The notes beneath the pieces are model-generated. The model saw nothing but the letters and a program-made list of their open reading frames with translations, ran no database searches and had not been told where the DNA came from. Both the position numbers and the translations under genes were made by a program. A stretch of DNA of 64,000 nucleotides from assembly GCA_001792895.1 (NCBI GenBank), contig MARA01000015.1:914634-978633 (forward strand), given 5' to 3'. Shown here piece after piece: positions 11,216-21,331 of the stretch. The number at the start of each line of letters is the position of its first letter. Position 1 is the stretch's first letter. This stretch comes from Lentinus brumalis (Eukaryota > Basidiomycota > Agaricomycetes > Polyporales > Polyporaceae).

Positions 11216-12552
11216 ATGCCAGTCCCCCGGCTTCCTCCAGAGCTGACGGACAGGATTATTCAAGCCGTAGACCGGGGCACTCTCCCTGCTTGTGCCTTGG
11301 TCTGCAGTAGCTGGCTTCCTGCTAGCCGATATTGCATGTTTCGCTTTGTGCGCATTCGGTCTTCGGTCAGTTATGAATTATTGGTCTCTCGTGTTCTATC
11401 CTCGGAGTCGATGAAGCATCATCTCCTGGAGGTTCGCAAGATGGTCTTGTGGAATAGGAAGGAAGGGGATTTTCCAAAAGATCGGATACCCGAGTCGTGG
11501 CCTTCATTCTTTCAGCTGTTCGCTGCCCATTTGCCGAACCTTACTACCCTAGTACTGGGCACCACGAATTGGGACCAGCGTCCGACACATCCACTGACGT
11601 CGCTGGTACTTTCGCGGTTCATATCGGTGCGGCACCTCGAGCTCCGTGGCTGCAATTTCCCCTCGTTTGGTACTCTTCGCCGCGCTCTTAGTGCTCTTCC
11701 CTCCCTCGACTTCCTGATCGTCGAAGGGGGCTCATGGCCTGTTCCATCAGCGGAGCTGTCCCCGTTACTCCTCGGGAATGGGGCGTATGGGTCAGCTCGG
11801 CCAAGACTGTCCACTTTGCACTTGTACACGCATCCCGGTCCACTCAATCGCCTTCGTACGCACCAACTCGTGACCTGGCTGTCTACTACGGCTACCCCGA
11901 CAACGCTCCACAACCTTCAATTTATGGAGCACCTACCCCATGAAGTTGGTTGTCGCGGACTCCTGGACTCCTTTGGACCTTCATTTCCGCTGTTCATGCG
12001 AAACATCTCAGCCCTCGGCTTGAGTCTCATTGCCAGCGACGAAGGTGAGTGAGGTCCAATCAGGTTTCTCACCCGATGCTTGCAGCGCTGATCTCTGCTA
12101 TACCAGACCACCCGCACCTGTTCTCGGATGCCATCAATCTTAAAACCATCTCTATGGGTCTTAATCCAAATTCGGTTGAAATCTGGAACACGGTCACTGC
12201 CATGTTCCAGTCTCTTCCGACTCGGAGCTCAGGCTGTGTCGAGGCGATCGGAATTGCTGGGCAGATTATTCTGCCATCGCTGGACATCTTGAATGGTTTG
12301 GAAAGCCTCGATGCTTGCTTTGAGGGCGGTGCGTTTCCGGGGCTCCAGAGCTTCACGTTCGAGTTTCGTTATCATGCCGACGCCGCACGGATCGACGCTT
12401 CAACCATCGGAGAGGAGGTCTTGAAGGTCACGCAGAGCAAGCTGCCTGAGCTGTTCGGACGGCGTGACATCAACGTCCGCGTTGAACTCGAGGAGATGGG
12501 CGAATATCACCGGGCGATAGTCTTGGACTATTCGTCCCAAAGGGGCGATTGA
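11216..12552 (+). CDS. F-box/LRR-like protein
   Basis: An intact relative of the gene at 700. The F-box occupies the first ~45 residues (LPPELTDRIIQAVD, ALVCSSWLPASRYCMFR), followed by a leucine-rich tail of degenerate repeats (HLPNLTTLVLG, VRHLELRGC, LPSLDFLIVEGG) that would bind the target. Exon 1 is 11216-12044 and exon 2 is 12086-12552, joined across a 41-nt GTGAGT...TGCAG intron in phase 1. The start is the first Met before the F-box; a pyrimidine tract ending in CAG immediately upstream may be a 5'-UTR splice acceptor. Expected role: substrate receptor of an SCF ubiquitin ligase; target unknown. Confidence 0.82.
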
Positions 12553-13659
12553 TGGCGTCTGCGACTCCTCGGACGTTCGCGAAGATTCGCAGTTTGGCCA
12601 CCTCTCGCGATACTCGATGTCCAAGAAGCTACCCTTCCTCCTCGCTTGTCGCCGTGACTCGTCCCTTCCCCTGCACCGTGTTGCCATGCTTGTCTGTCAT
12701 CGCCGTCCCACCCTCCTCACCTTTCGACATCGCCCTCATCCTTCTGCATCCAAGGACTCTCTGCCCTTTCGTCGTCCCTCATCTTCACTATTACGATTCC
12801 CATGAGCAACTGCCCGCATCCCGCTTTCAAACGCTCTTGCTCCCACGCAGCCTCCCGCCATTGACCGCGGAGATCGTTGTTCTCTGGGCAGGAAGTGGAG
12901 TCGTCCTACCGCCAGCCATTGCCGCGATTCTGAGCGGCGTTTCGCCGTCCTTATGGACGGTCATAGAACCAACCCGCGACCACACGTCTTGCGCAAGTCT
13001 CTGCACCGTCGCAACTGCCGTCGATGTTCAAGCAGGAGACGATGGAAGTTGTCAGGAGCAAGCTTCCCAGTCTTCTGTCCCGGTCATTCGTCGACTTCCG
13101 CTTCGAGATCGCGGAGACCTTTTTTCAAGACCCCGCCCGAAGGTGGAGCCTTTTTGATTGTTTGGGAGTATGAAGGATCCTAGCCCGGGTCCGGGGTCCG
13201 TGGCACTCTACTCAGCTTGGCCCATCGCCCCGATCCCGCCGCTGCTCTTTGCATCTCTACCATATATCCCACCCTGTAGCTTCCCGTGTTCCCCGGTTGC
13301 GGTGGGTTGGTCCCACTGTATCTTGTCATCCTTCTTCTGCTCTTCAGTGAGGTTCGATACCATGTCCACGTTCCTCCGAGTCGAAGTGCTCCGTTGATAC
13401 TTTAAGTGCAGTATTACTGTGTGCAGCTTCGCTCTCCCAAGATGATGTGCGTGTACGGACCTCTGCGACTCGCGGGAGACAGCAAGGACACCCCAACATG
13501 CTACCAAAGCTCACTTGTCAACTACGCCCACCGCGCTGTACCCATACTCATATATTTAACATTCCCAGACCAAGATAAGTACAATAGATTTTGTCAGACC
13601 TAAACGACAGCACTGAAGCATGCAACAACCCCGAACGACCATACGCACCAGAATGAAGC
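12553..13659. other. Intergenic with F-box remnant
   Basis: Downstream of the F-box gene the sequence is pyrimidine-rich (12600-12800) and holds the decayed 3' end of a third F-box-like copy at 13024-13173. The remaining 490 bases up to the kinase-like gene show nothing assignable. Confidence 0.4.
13024..13173 (+). pseudogene. C-terminal remnant of a third F-box-like paralog
   Basis: The short frame contains ETMEVVRSKLPSLLSRSF then DFRFEIAE. It aligns with the C-terminal end of the F-box protein upstream (EVLKVTQSKLPELFGRRD, then NVRVELEE). No matching N-terminal F-box frame precedes it, and upstream bases in this frame contain stops. A truncated duplicate is the simplest explanation. Confidence 0.5.
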
Positions 13660-15780
13660 TCAAAACCCGATAACAGGATCGTCGATCAACAGCTGCTCCC
13701 GAGCAATCCTAAGCTCGTCCCACAACCGACTCTGGAACCCATTCCACCTCTTCGCCCGCTCCTGCTTGTCCTCCCCGCCCTCGAAGCGCTCCCCGCGCCC
13801 AAAGTCGATCAGGCGGAAGCTCGGGCACGCGAACGAGCGCCGCTCCGGGGGCACCGTCAGCGGGCCCGGCTGGATCATGATATTGCGCACGTAGAACGAG
13901 CCCTGCCGGACGGGCTTTGGCAGACTGTGCAGGCGGAGCAGCAGCGAGAAGCATTCGGTCCTGCAGATGTTTCATCGAGTCAGTTCGAGCTTAAGAGTGC
14001 TATGAACGAGGGCCTACCTCTGATCCGCGTTGAATTTCTCCGGCTCAACAGGCTTTCCGCACTCCTCCATGAGCAAGATGGGCGACATCCGGTCAATCCG
14101 GCACGGCTCGTCCTCGCTGCAGTCAGCATGGACGACGTCGTCGGAGTGCGAGTCGCTGACGGGCACGTAGAACCCGAAGAACTTGGGCACTATCGCGCCC
14201 ACTGGGACCGGGTAGCGGTGGCAAGGCGGAACAAAGTTGAACCCGCAGTACTCCTCTTGCGTGTGCTTCGGCAAGGCGTTGTAGACCTCACCTTCGTTCT
14301 TCAAGAGTGTATGTGCGGTGCAGCGGTTGTACGCGAGCTTCGCGGCGACGGTACACTGCCCGGTACGCGACCGAGCAGACAGAGGCGGCGGCAGCGTGAG
14401 GGGCGCGCGGTAGACGAAGGAGTGGTGCCCGGAGCCGAGCTGGTTGGCAGGATGCAGATGGAGGTGTGCAACGAGTTCTTCCTTTTGCCTCGCTGTCTTG
14501 TTCTCACCCTTGTCGCGCGGGAAGACAGGGTACATGCGCTTGTACTTGACGGGATCGTCGCCTGTCTGCTCGTGGTTCGTCAACTTCTGCGTATCATGTA
14601 CGAGGAGAACGTCAGGGAAGAGGCCGTCTGGGATGAACTCCTCCAGCTTGGGAAGGTCCTGCACGGAAAACAGACCCGACGCAGGCGTTCCCTTCGTGGC
14701 CGGCTCTACATCATCGTCCGTCTCAGTGTCGCTCTCAGCCGTCCCTTCGGTCTCCGAGCCGTCGTCACCCGACTGAGCGTCATTCTCGCCCCTCGCTCCA
14801 GCCTCCGACCCATCGACGTCCATCGGAGAGTCGCTCTCAGCAAGCCCGGGATTGTCGTCGACGTTAGGCAGGTCCAATTCTAGTGGCTCATCGCACTTCG
14901 CATCCACCTCTGCGTCTGGCGGGGAATACAATTCATATACGGGTTTCCCTAGGTCTTTGACCAACGTCGAGACACGGAACCGGTCCATCTCTTCCGGACT
15001 GTCGAATATATAGATCCCGCGTTTATCCCCGAGGACTCCGGGGCGATTGATATCGTGAACGGTACGGGCCAGGAGCTCGCTCGAATCCTTCTGCGCCTTG
15101 ATGCGGTCGAGGAAGTGATCGCACCACAGATAGTGGTACGCAGCGCCCGTCCAGTTCTTCAGAGGCGGAGAGCCGTTGTTGGGCTCGAGGTGTCCCCGGC
15201 ACGTGTGCGGGGAGTCGGCGGAGCATCCAGGCCGCTTCGCTGGCTCAGGAATGGCAGACGTAGCACTGGCCATGGCAGGAGCGGCGCGCGCTGGGCCCTT
15301 GTCATCGCTGAACTCATCCCAACGCATCGTATACGTCCTGCACTCCGGATCCTCGTGCTCCTCCTCGCAGCCCTGGTCGATCGCGCCCAGAGGCGGATCG
15401 GTGTTCGCCGGATGTTTCTTCGGCAGCTTGAGCACGGGCCATGGGCGCCGCACGCGCGGGCGGACCAACGGGCCATCGAACTCGTCGTCGTCGTAGAGCT
15501 CTCCGAGCTCCTTGACCTGGCTGCGTGAATAGATGGTGGTGACCGGGATACCTGGCTGGCGCTCGATGTAGCCAATCTCGTTCAGCGCGTGTCCCCAGAC
15601 CAGTCCGCTAGGGGTGCAAAAGCCCAGTGGCGCACGGTCCTTCTCGAGCCACCTGCCGTTGGGCGGGCGGTTGAACCATGTTCGAAGGAATCGAGTACGA
15701 CCTTCCGAGTTGACATAGTCGCGCTTGTCGTCAGCTCGCAGCTGCGGGGCCATCATGATAGTGTTCGGATTGATGTCCAT
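13660..15780 (-). CDS. Kinase-like protein lacking the HRD catalytic Asp, 687 aa
   Basis: Exon 1 is 14018-15780 and exon 2 is 13660-13960; the 57-nt intron keeps phase 2. A long N-terminal half with an acidic linker (about residues 370-420) precedes a divergent kinase fold: glycine loop LGSGHHSFVYRA, VAAK (beta-3 Lys), NEGEVYNAL (alpha-C Glu), and LIDFGRGERF (DFG near residue 640). Where the catalytic HRD...N loop belongs the protein reads QGSFYVRN (607-614), so the general-base Asp is a Ser while the metal-binding Asn remains. I recall this QPGPL...IDFGRG type as common in polypores. Weak activity or pseudokinase function is inferred. The start at 15780 (MDINPNT) is preferred over 15951 because a TATA box lies between them. 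Confidence 0.75.
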
Positions 15781-15865
15781 GGCGAGGCGGCACAGACGGT
15801 GGTCGGGAAGGACTGTGGTGGTGATGGTGGTTCGGTACCAGAAGGTGTGCACCCCATGTCCACGG

Positions 15866-15873
15866 TATATATA
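15866..15873 (-). promoter_or_regulatory. TATA box of the kinase-like gene
   Basis: TATATATA, 86-93 bases upstream of the chosen start at 15780. Its position inside the longer open frame argues that the shorter start is used. Confidence 0.5.
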
Positions 15874-16070
15874 CGAAGGCCGCTCACCACGTTGCCTGCG
15901 ACTCGAAAGCAGCGAACAAAAGAAGCTCCTGAAACGCGCTGTCTGTGTCACAGATACGAAGGATCACACGCACGTGCCAAAGGTCACGCCAGCGGCTGCG
16001 GGCGCGTGACGTCACCAGGCACGCCGTCGCGAGGCTCCTTCGGAGTCCTTGGCATGCGCCTTGGAAACAC

Positions 16071-16807
16071 CAGTGGTGGCAGAAATGGTCAGACCGGTCA
16101 AAGAGTGACTGACCGGCTTGACATTGACCATGAGGTCAGACCGGTCAGACCGGCACGGTCAAGGTGGTCATTCGGCCGCCTCGGAGACCACGCGCTTAAG
16201 TAGAGGGCGGCGGCCTCATCAGCGCGCGCACTGTGGAATGGAGACCCTGTGTTGAACTGTGAACATAGGCAGAAGTTGAACTACGTATGCTACGAGTAGA
16301 CGAGCTGTCCAATTTACAGATTGAACTCGTACTTCCTTCACCTGACTCCCGAGTCCTGGTCGACCGAGTTAAGCTGGCCTCCCGCTGTCCTCCGATATGG
16401 CTGGGGAGTTCTTTACGGCTCCCGGTATGAAATACGGAAACAACGGCACCTACAAGAGTGCGTGGTGCAACGGCTGCGTCACGAAGCATATCGAGAGGAA
16501 CCAGCGCTGGGATCCTCGCCCGGGCTTAATTGAGAGATTTTGACAGTGTATATAATTCTTGGCTACGTTGCTAGTAGAGAATAATCGATGTAGTGCGCCG
16601 CGCGCGATGCTAAGCATAAGTACGACACAGTGAGTTTGAGACGACCGTCGTGCTGTCTGTGCGCTCTCCCGGTCCGCAATCCTAGCTAATCCGTGCCTTG
16701 GCGCTCCTGGGTTTGATTGGCCGGTCATGTCAGTGCGGTCAGTCGCTGACCACCTTGACCAGTCAACACGGTCTGACCGGTCTGACCGCTGGTCAGTGAC
16801 ACCACTG
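16071..16807. mobile_element. Non-autonomous hAT-type DNA transposon, 737 bp
   Basis: The element begins CAGTGGTGGCAG and ends with the inverted CACCACTG. It is flanked on both sides by the identical 8-mer GGAAACAC (16063-16070 and 16808-16815), a perfect target-site duplication of the size typical of hAT elements. Long imperfect subterminal inverted repeats rich in GGTCAGACCGGTCA fill roughly the first and last 110 bases. The interior keeps one short zinc-finger-like frame (16397-16543) but no full transposase. It inserted between the divergent kinase-like and stress-protein-like genes, about 18 bases upstream of the latter's TATA box. Confidence 0.88.
16397..16543 (+). pseudogene. Transposase zinc-finger remnant, 48 aa
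   Basis: The 48-codon frame reads ...GMKYGNNGTYKSAWCNGC then VTKHIERNQ. The Phe/Gly, YKS-W-C-x2-C and downstream His pattern resembles the BED-type zinc finger at the N-terminus of hAT transposases. It stops after 48 residues with no dimerisation or RNase-H-like catalytic region, so it is a fragment carried inside the short hAT element. Confidence 0.5.
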
Positions 16808-16832
16808 GGAAACACCACTGCACAGCGCCCGG

Positions 16833-16839
16833 TTATATA
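16833..16839 (+). promoter_or_regulatory. TATA box of the small stress-protein-like gene
   Basis: TTATATA, 40-46 bases upstream of the ATG at 16879 and only 18 bases after the right target duplication of the hAT element. Any upstream control sequence of this gene must therefore be transposon DNA or lie beyond it. Confidence 0.5.
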
Positions 16840-16878
16840 CCTCGTAGCGCCCCCATATCGTCCTTGATCTATACCATC

Positions 16879-17290
16879 ATGTCCGAGCACGATCGCAAAG
16901 ATGAGAAGAAAGAGTCCGGAGGTTTCTTCGGCGGCCTTGGGGATAAGGTGGGTCCTGGCAGTGTCGACAGCGTACACGGATGGTCCAGGTCTGATCGATG
17001 TACATCGATTGTGCAGTTGAACGAAATGGCGGGTGGCGGCGCCGCAGGCGAGGCAAAGGAGGACAAGCTCGACAAGAGTACGTCTTCATTTTCGTATCCG
17101 CTCAGGTTGTGATGATGACCGGAACTGCCGTACAGCGATCGACTGGGTGCAGGAGCACATCTTGGGCCAGGGCCCGCAGTCAAACGAGAGCGCCGCAGAG
17201 CAGCTCAAGGACGAGCAGATGAGCGACTTCATCCGCCGCCAGTACAAGAGCGCGACCGGCCACGACTTCCCTTCAGCCGACAAGTCATGA
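16879..17290 (+). CDS. Small fungal stress-protein-like protein, 94 aa
   Basis: Three exons (16879-16947, 17017-17077, 17136-17290) give 94 residues with both introns in phase. The protein has a charged, glycine-rich N-terminus (SGGFFGGLGDK), a GGGAAGEAKEDKLDK linker and a helical C-terminus (DWVQEHILGQGPQSNESA, then LKDEQMSDFIRRQYKSATG). That layout matches a widespread fungal family of short soluble proteins, usually annotated as hypothetical or stress-induced. No catalytic motif or signal is present; a cytosolic location is inferred. Exact biochemical role unknown. Confidence 0.8.
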
Positions 17291-17783
17291 GTCAATGACG
17301 GTGCTGGCCAGACGGGCCTCACCTTGTCACAAATTCTCGACCACGATGGGTGCAGTTGCTAATCAATGTATTGTATCAGACCACGAGATTATTGCTACCG
17401 ACAGACAGTTCAAGCATCTAGACTTGTCGTGGTGACTGACCGGCAGCCTCGTTCCTGCAGAGTCCTCCAAGGGTAAAAGAGTTGCGAAGAGTAATGAGAT
17501 GATGACGCACCGTCACGACGTCGTACATGACCTTATGCCACTACATGAACTTTGCCCTCGTACCCACCCCATTCTGTCCAAGAACCGATATTGCGATGCC
17601 AGGCAGGCTTCGGCCCGTGTATCGATGCAGCAAGTCATATTATCTTCGTACGAACGTCAAGCTTGAGGACCGCAAGGTTCATTGACAGAACCAAAAATCG
17701 CTGTGCAATTAAATTGAATCCTACACGATGAGTACACTTCTTCCGAGTCCGAGTCCCATACCCCATGAATGCAGACGATGCGG
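17291..17783. other. Convergent intergenic spacer
   Basis: 493 bases between the 3' ends of the stress-protein-like gene and the cyclophilin gene. No coding or repeat signal seen. Confidence 0.5.
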
Positions 17784-19216
17784 TCACGCAAACATCTTCT
17801 TGAACGCCTTCTTCTCCTTCTCCCGCTTCCCGCGCAGGCGGCCGCGCACCTTCTCGAGCTCGGCCGCGATCGCCTTGTCGTCCTTGACCAGCGCATGCGC
17901 CTTCGCCAGCGCCTCCTCCGCCTCCTCGTCCTCGTTGATCACGACGTGCGCCAGACCCGTCCGGTACAGCGCCTTCGCTGCATTCGCAGTCAGCACGACA
18001 ATCACGCGATCGGAGGAGGAGGGACGCACCTTTGTCTGTATCATTGAGCTCGAGGTTCGCGAGCGCACGATCCGCCACACGCAGTGCGAGCCGTGCATTC
18101 GCAGAGCCCCCAGCACGGAGCGCCGCCAAGGCAGAGTTGAGCAACAGAGGCGCGAGCAGCGCGTCAAACGAATCCCGCAGTTCCGGTGGCGCGCCATCAG
18201 GCAGGTCAACATGGTAGTCGATATACCGGATGGCCTCTGCAGAGGGTTGTCAGTCGCTCGCTCTCACGTCGCTGGACCTTCAAACGCGAGAGATGACGGG
18301 TGACGTACTTTGATACTTGTGCAATGCGTCCTCGTACATGCCCTCTTTGAAGAGCTTGTTGCCCACCTCGCGCACCTCCCGCGCGATCTTGAGCGCAACC
18401 TCCGGGTGCTCGCCAACGTCCTTGCCGTCGACCGGATCCTGGTCCTCCGGGTAGTCTTCGTATACGTCCCCGTCGGCCGCGACGGGCTGCGTGAGCGAGG
18501 GATCGTCTGCAGGGAGCTCGCCGCAGTCTGCGATCACACACGGCTCGACTGGGACATCGCCCGAGGCGGTCTCGGTGTTCTCGATCGCGCGCACGACGGA
18601 CTTGCCGCGGATGACTTCGCCGAAAACGACATGCTTCCCGTCGAGGTGCGGCGTCGAGTTGCAGGTGATGAAGAACTGGGAGCCGTTCGTGTTCGCTCCC
18701 GCGTTCGCCTACGGAGATCCGGGTTCGTGTGGGTATCGGGGCCCAGACCGAGAGAAGAGGGACGACGCACCATAGAGAGGAGGAAGCGCTTCGAGTGCTT
18801 GACCTCAAAGTTCTCATCCTCGAACTTCTCGCCGTAGATCGACTCGCCACCGGTGCCGTTCCCCGCGGTGAAGTCGCCTCCCTGCACCATGAACCTTCAG
18901 GAACACCCGTACCGCGTCAGCTCCCTGGCACGTCGATTGCACTGCGAGCTGCGTACCCCTTGATGACACGGTGGAATGTGCTGCCCTTGTAATGCAGCGG
19001 CTTGCCGGCCTTGCCCACACCCTTCTCACCGGTGCATAGTGCGCCTGCGATCCCACGCATACAGTCAGCCCGACCTGGCGCAGTCAAGATACAGATACGT
19101 ACGGAAGTTCTCGGCCGTCTTGGGCACGATGTCGGAGAATAGCTGCATAACTATGCGGCCAGCGGGGCGACCCCGATAGTGATGTCGAAGAACACCTTGG
19201 GCCTCGTCGTCGCCAT
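17784..19216 (-). CDS. Cyclophilin-40 (peptidyl-prolyl isomerase with TPRs), one-base deletion in exon 1
   Basis: An Hsp90 co-chaperone of the Cpr6/Cpr7 (PPID) family. Six exons: 19103-19216, 18957-19044, 18771-18894, 18309-18708, 18030-18236 and 17784-17977. The cyclophilin domain shows [36 protein letters not shown] and the usual Arg/Phe/Gln active-site residues. The C-terminal half is TPR ([29 protein letters not shown]) with carboxylate-clamp Lys/Asn. In exon 1, after DITIG, the expected G-R-P-A-G-R-I-V is reached only if one G is added to the GGGG run near 19174-19177. Exon 1 is then 115 nt, exactly what the donor phase requires, and the protein 375 residues, the family's usual length. 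Either a homopolymer sequencing error or a real frameshift in an otherwise intact gene. Confidence 0.9.
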
Positions 19217-21331
19217 TCTTCTCGTCCTCAACGATTCAAGCAGTAACGCAGTGCTGGGGAATGAGGATGTAGTAGCTTGGTAGTAGGTGGTAAATGTGGT
19301 GAAAGGTGCATATTTGAGACGTTTGGTTTAACTTTCGAGAAAGTGCGAGAAGTCAAAAGAACGGCAATTGCCTCTTTGGGGTCATTGGCTTCCCGGCCCG
19401 GGTGACCCGTACCGCCATTGTTGGCGCTTAGGTCTGTGGTTTTCGTTCAGAACCACACTACAGCTTGACTAGTCTTTCAATCGCGCGGCCGCAATCAGTA
19501 TTCATGTTCAGTGGTCATCCTCCAGTGAAAATATTGCGAAAGGTAACCTTGATGTTCAGCTGTGTTACATCTGCCGAGAGGCTGACCGGGTTGCAATTGC
19601 CGGGGCCTGCGTCTTTCTAGGTCAAGGAAAGCATGAGTGGGGCTGGAAAAGCTATCATCTGCTCTATGTGATTTTCGGGAGGAGTTTCATTCTCTCGTGG
19701 CCACAGCCGCAACTACAACAACACTCAATTAGTGACTGGCACCGTCGTCGCAGAACTTCCCTCGAGCTGCAACTCGTAGGAAGTAAAAATCTCCCGGACG
19801 TGTAGGCAGCTGTGCAGCGCACAGGGCGAAGCGGATGTGAACGTCGCAATGGTGTGTTTCGCACTACCTTGGCTCATTCATAATCAATTTTAATCAATTC
19901 TCACCCGACGACGACGCGGCGACTGTCGGAGCCGCAGTAGCCACGCCATCCATATGGCACGTCTTCCAAAGGAAGCCGTAGACGCTTCGCTACGGCGCAT
20001 TTCAACAAGCTTTAGAGTCCCAGCCAACCTACCGTACCCGCACGATGTTCAAGGGGTGACATGCCTTCGAGGCCGGCCACCATGAGCCTTTCACCCCACG
20101 ACAGTTCCCAGGACAGGCCTCTGACCGGGGAGCGATTACAACGTGGTAGACTCAATCCAGCCCGATCTCACGGGTGAAAAGGCCGCTGCGTCGCTCAAGA
20201 CGATTGTCGTCCGCTTTTACGCGCATGAGGGCACGTATGGCATGTGCATCCCCAGGTAAGCAGCTCCATATAGCCTGCTATGAACCTTTGTGGTTGACCG
20301 TTCTTGACGCAGGAGGAATTCCTCGTCGACGTAGTCAAGTTGACGTTCACATCGCCCCACATCCGCGCTAGGCTCCGGCCACAGGGGTTCAAGCATGTGC
20401 GAACTCGACCGCATGTTCCAAGATAGCAGTCGTGCGCCATGTGGTGCACTACGTCGCCCACCTGATACAACCCACTGTTCTCTTGTTCTAATCATCCTCG
20501 AGGCACGTTCCATTGCAGGCGTCTTTCGGAGTCAATAACATGCTAATAGTGCGGCTTCGCACAGACCGCTTGCGAATCGTCGCTCTACACATGGAGCATC
20601 GGGTCGGTACAGTGTCAGGCCACCCAACGTTTGCAGTAATACCGACAGCATTGGAAGAATAGTCCGTCGAGCGCATTCCCCGACTCCTGGAAGAAGTACG
20701 TGGCGCTTGGACACACGTAAAATCCAATGCTTCGCTTCAGGGTGTGTCGCCGGACTCAATTGCATCCCTTACTTAATGTGCGCTGCGATCTATGAGGACC
20801 TCCACGGTGCACCCGTCGAGTTGTCATTTCCTCGACATGTCGGCTCGCCCAATTGTGACGTCCATGGTGCAGGGGTTATCTGTGCCCTGGACAGCACATA
20901 CATGCGGTGTGTACATGCACCCTCGTTTTGAATCTGGGACCAGTACATACACGCATAGCGCAGCCTACCCACGCAGACCACGAGATGTCGCCGCACATTC
21001 GTGTGCTCGGTTTCCTCTTACGGGGAAGCACGGTTCAAGTAGCGGCCTCATGCCCGTAAACCTAAACCATGCTCATGTCTCCGACTCTCGTACTCAGCGC
21101 CCTTCACTTTGACTCCCCAGGGCAGCCGGGTCCTCGTGGTGGTTAACGAAGATACGCCGATGTCGGAACACACGCCACTATCAATAGCGATGGAATAGAA
21201 CTCGATGCCAACTCGACCTACCACACTCGCGTCCGGCCCCTCAAATAGCGGAACGCCACCATGATTGCAGTCTACCTTCGGGCAGACGTCTCCCCACGTT
21301 CCGTTGCTTGCTCTGTGTTATTCGCATCGCC
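19217..21331. other. Long intergenic stretch with one decayed coding patch
   Basis: The first 800 bases are AT-richer and hold nothing recognisable. A coding-like but frame-broken patch lies at 20041-20440 (separate entry). From 20500 to the arrestin-like gene I see only unassignable open frames. Confidence 0.4.
20041..20440 (+). pseudogene. Degenerate coding remnant, family unknown
   Basis: One frame reads DSIQPDLTGEKAAASL then KTIVVRFYAHEGTYGMCIP. It runs into a good 57-nt intron (GTAAGC...GACGCAG, 20256-20312) and continues EEFLVDVVKLTFTSPHIRAR, but the two sides are out of phase across that intron. Upstream (HHEPFTPRQFPG) and downstream (AVVRHVVHYVAHLIQP) segments need further frame changes. 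The amino-acid composition looks like real protein, so I read it as a decayed gene. Confidence 0.35.
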
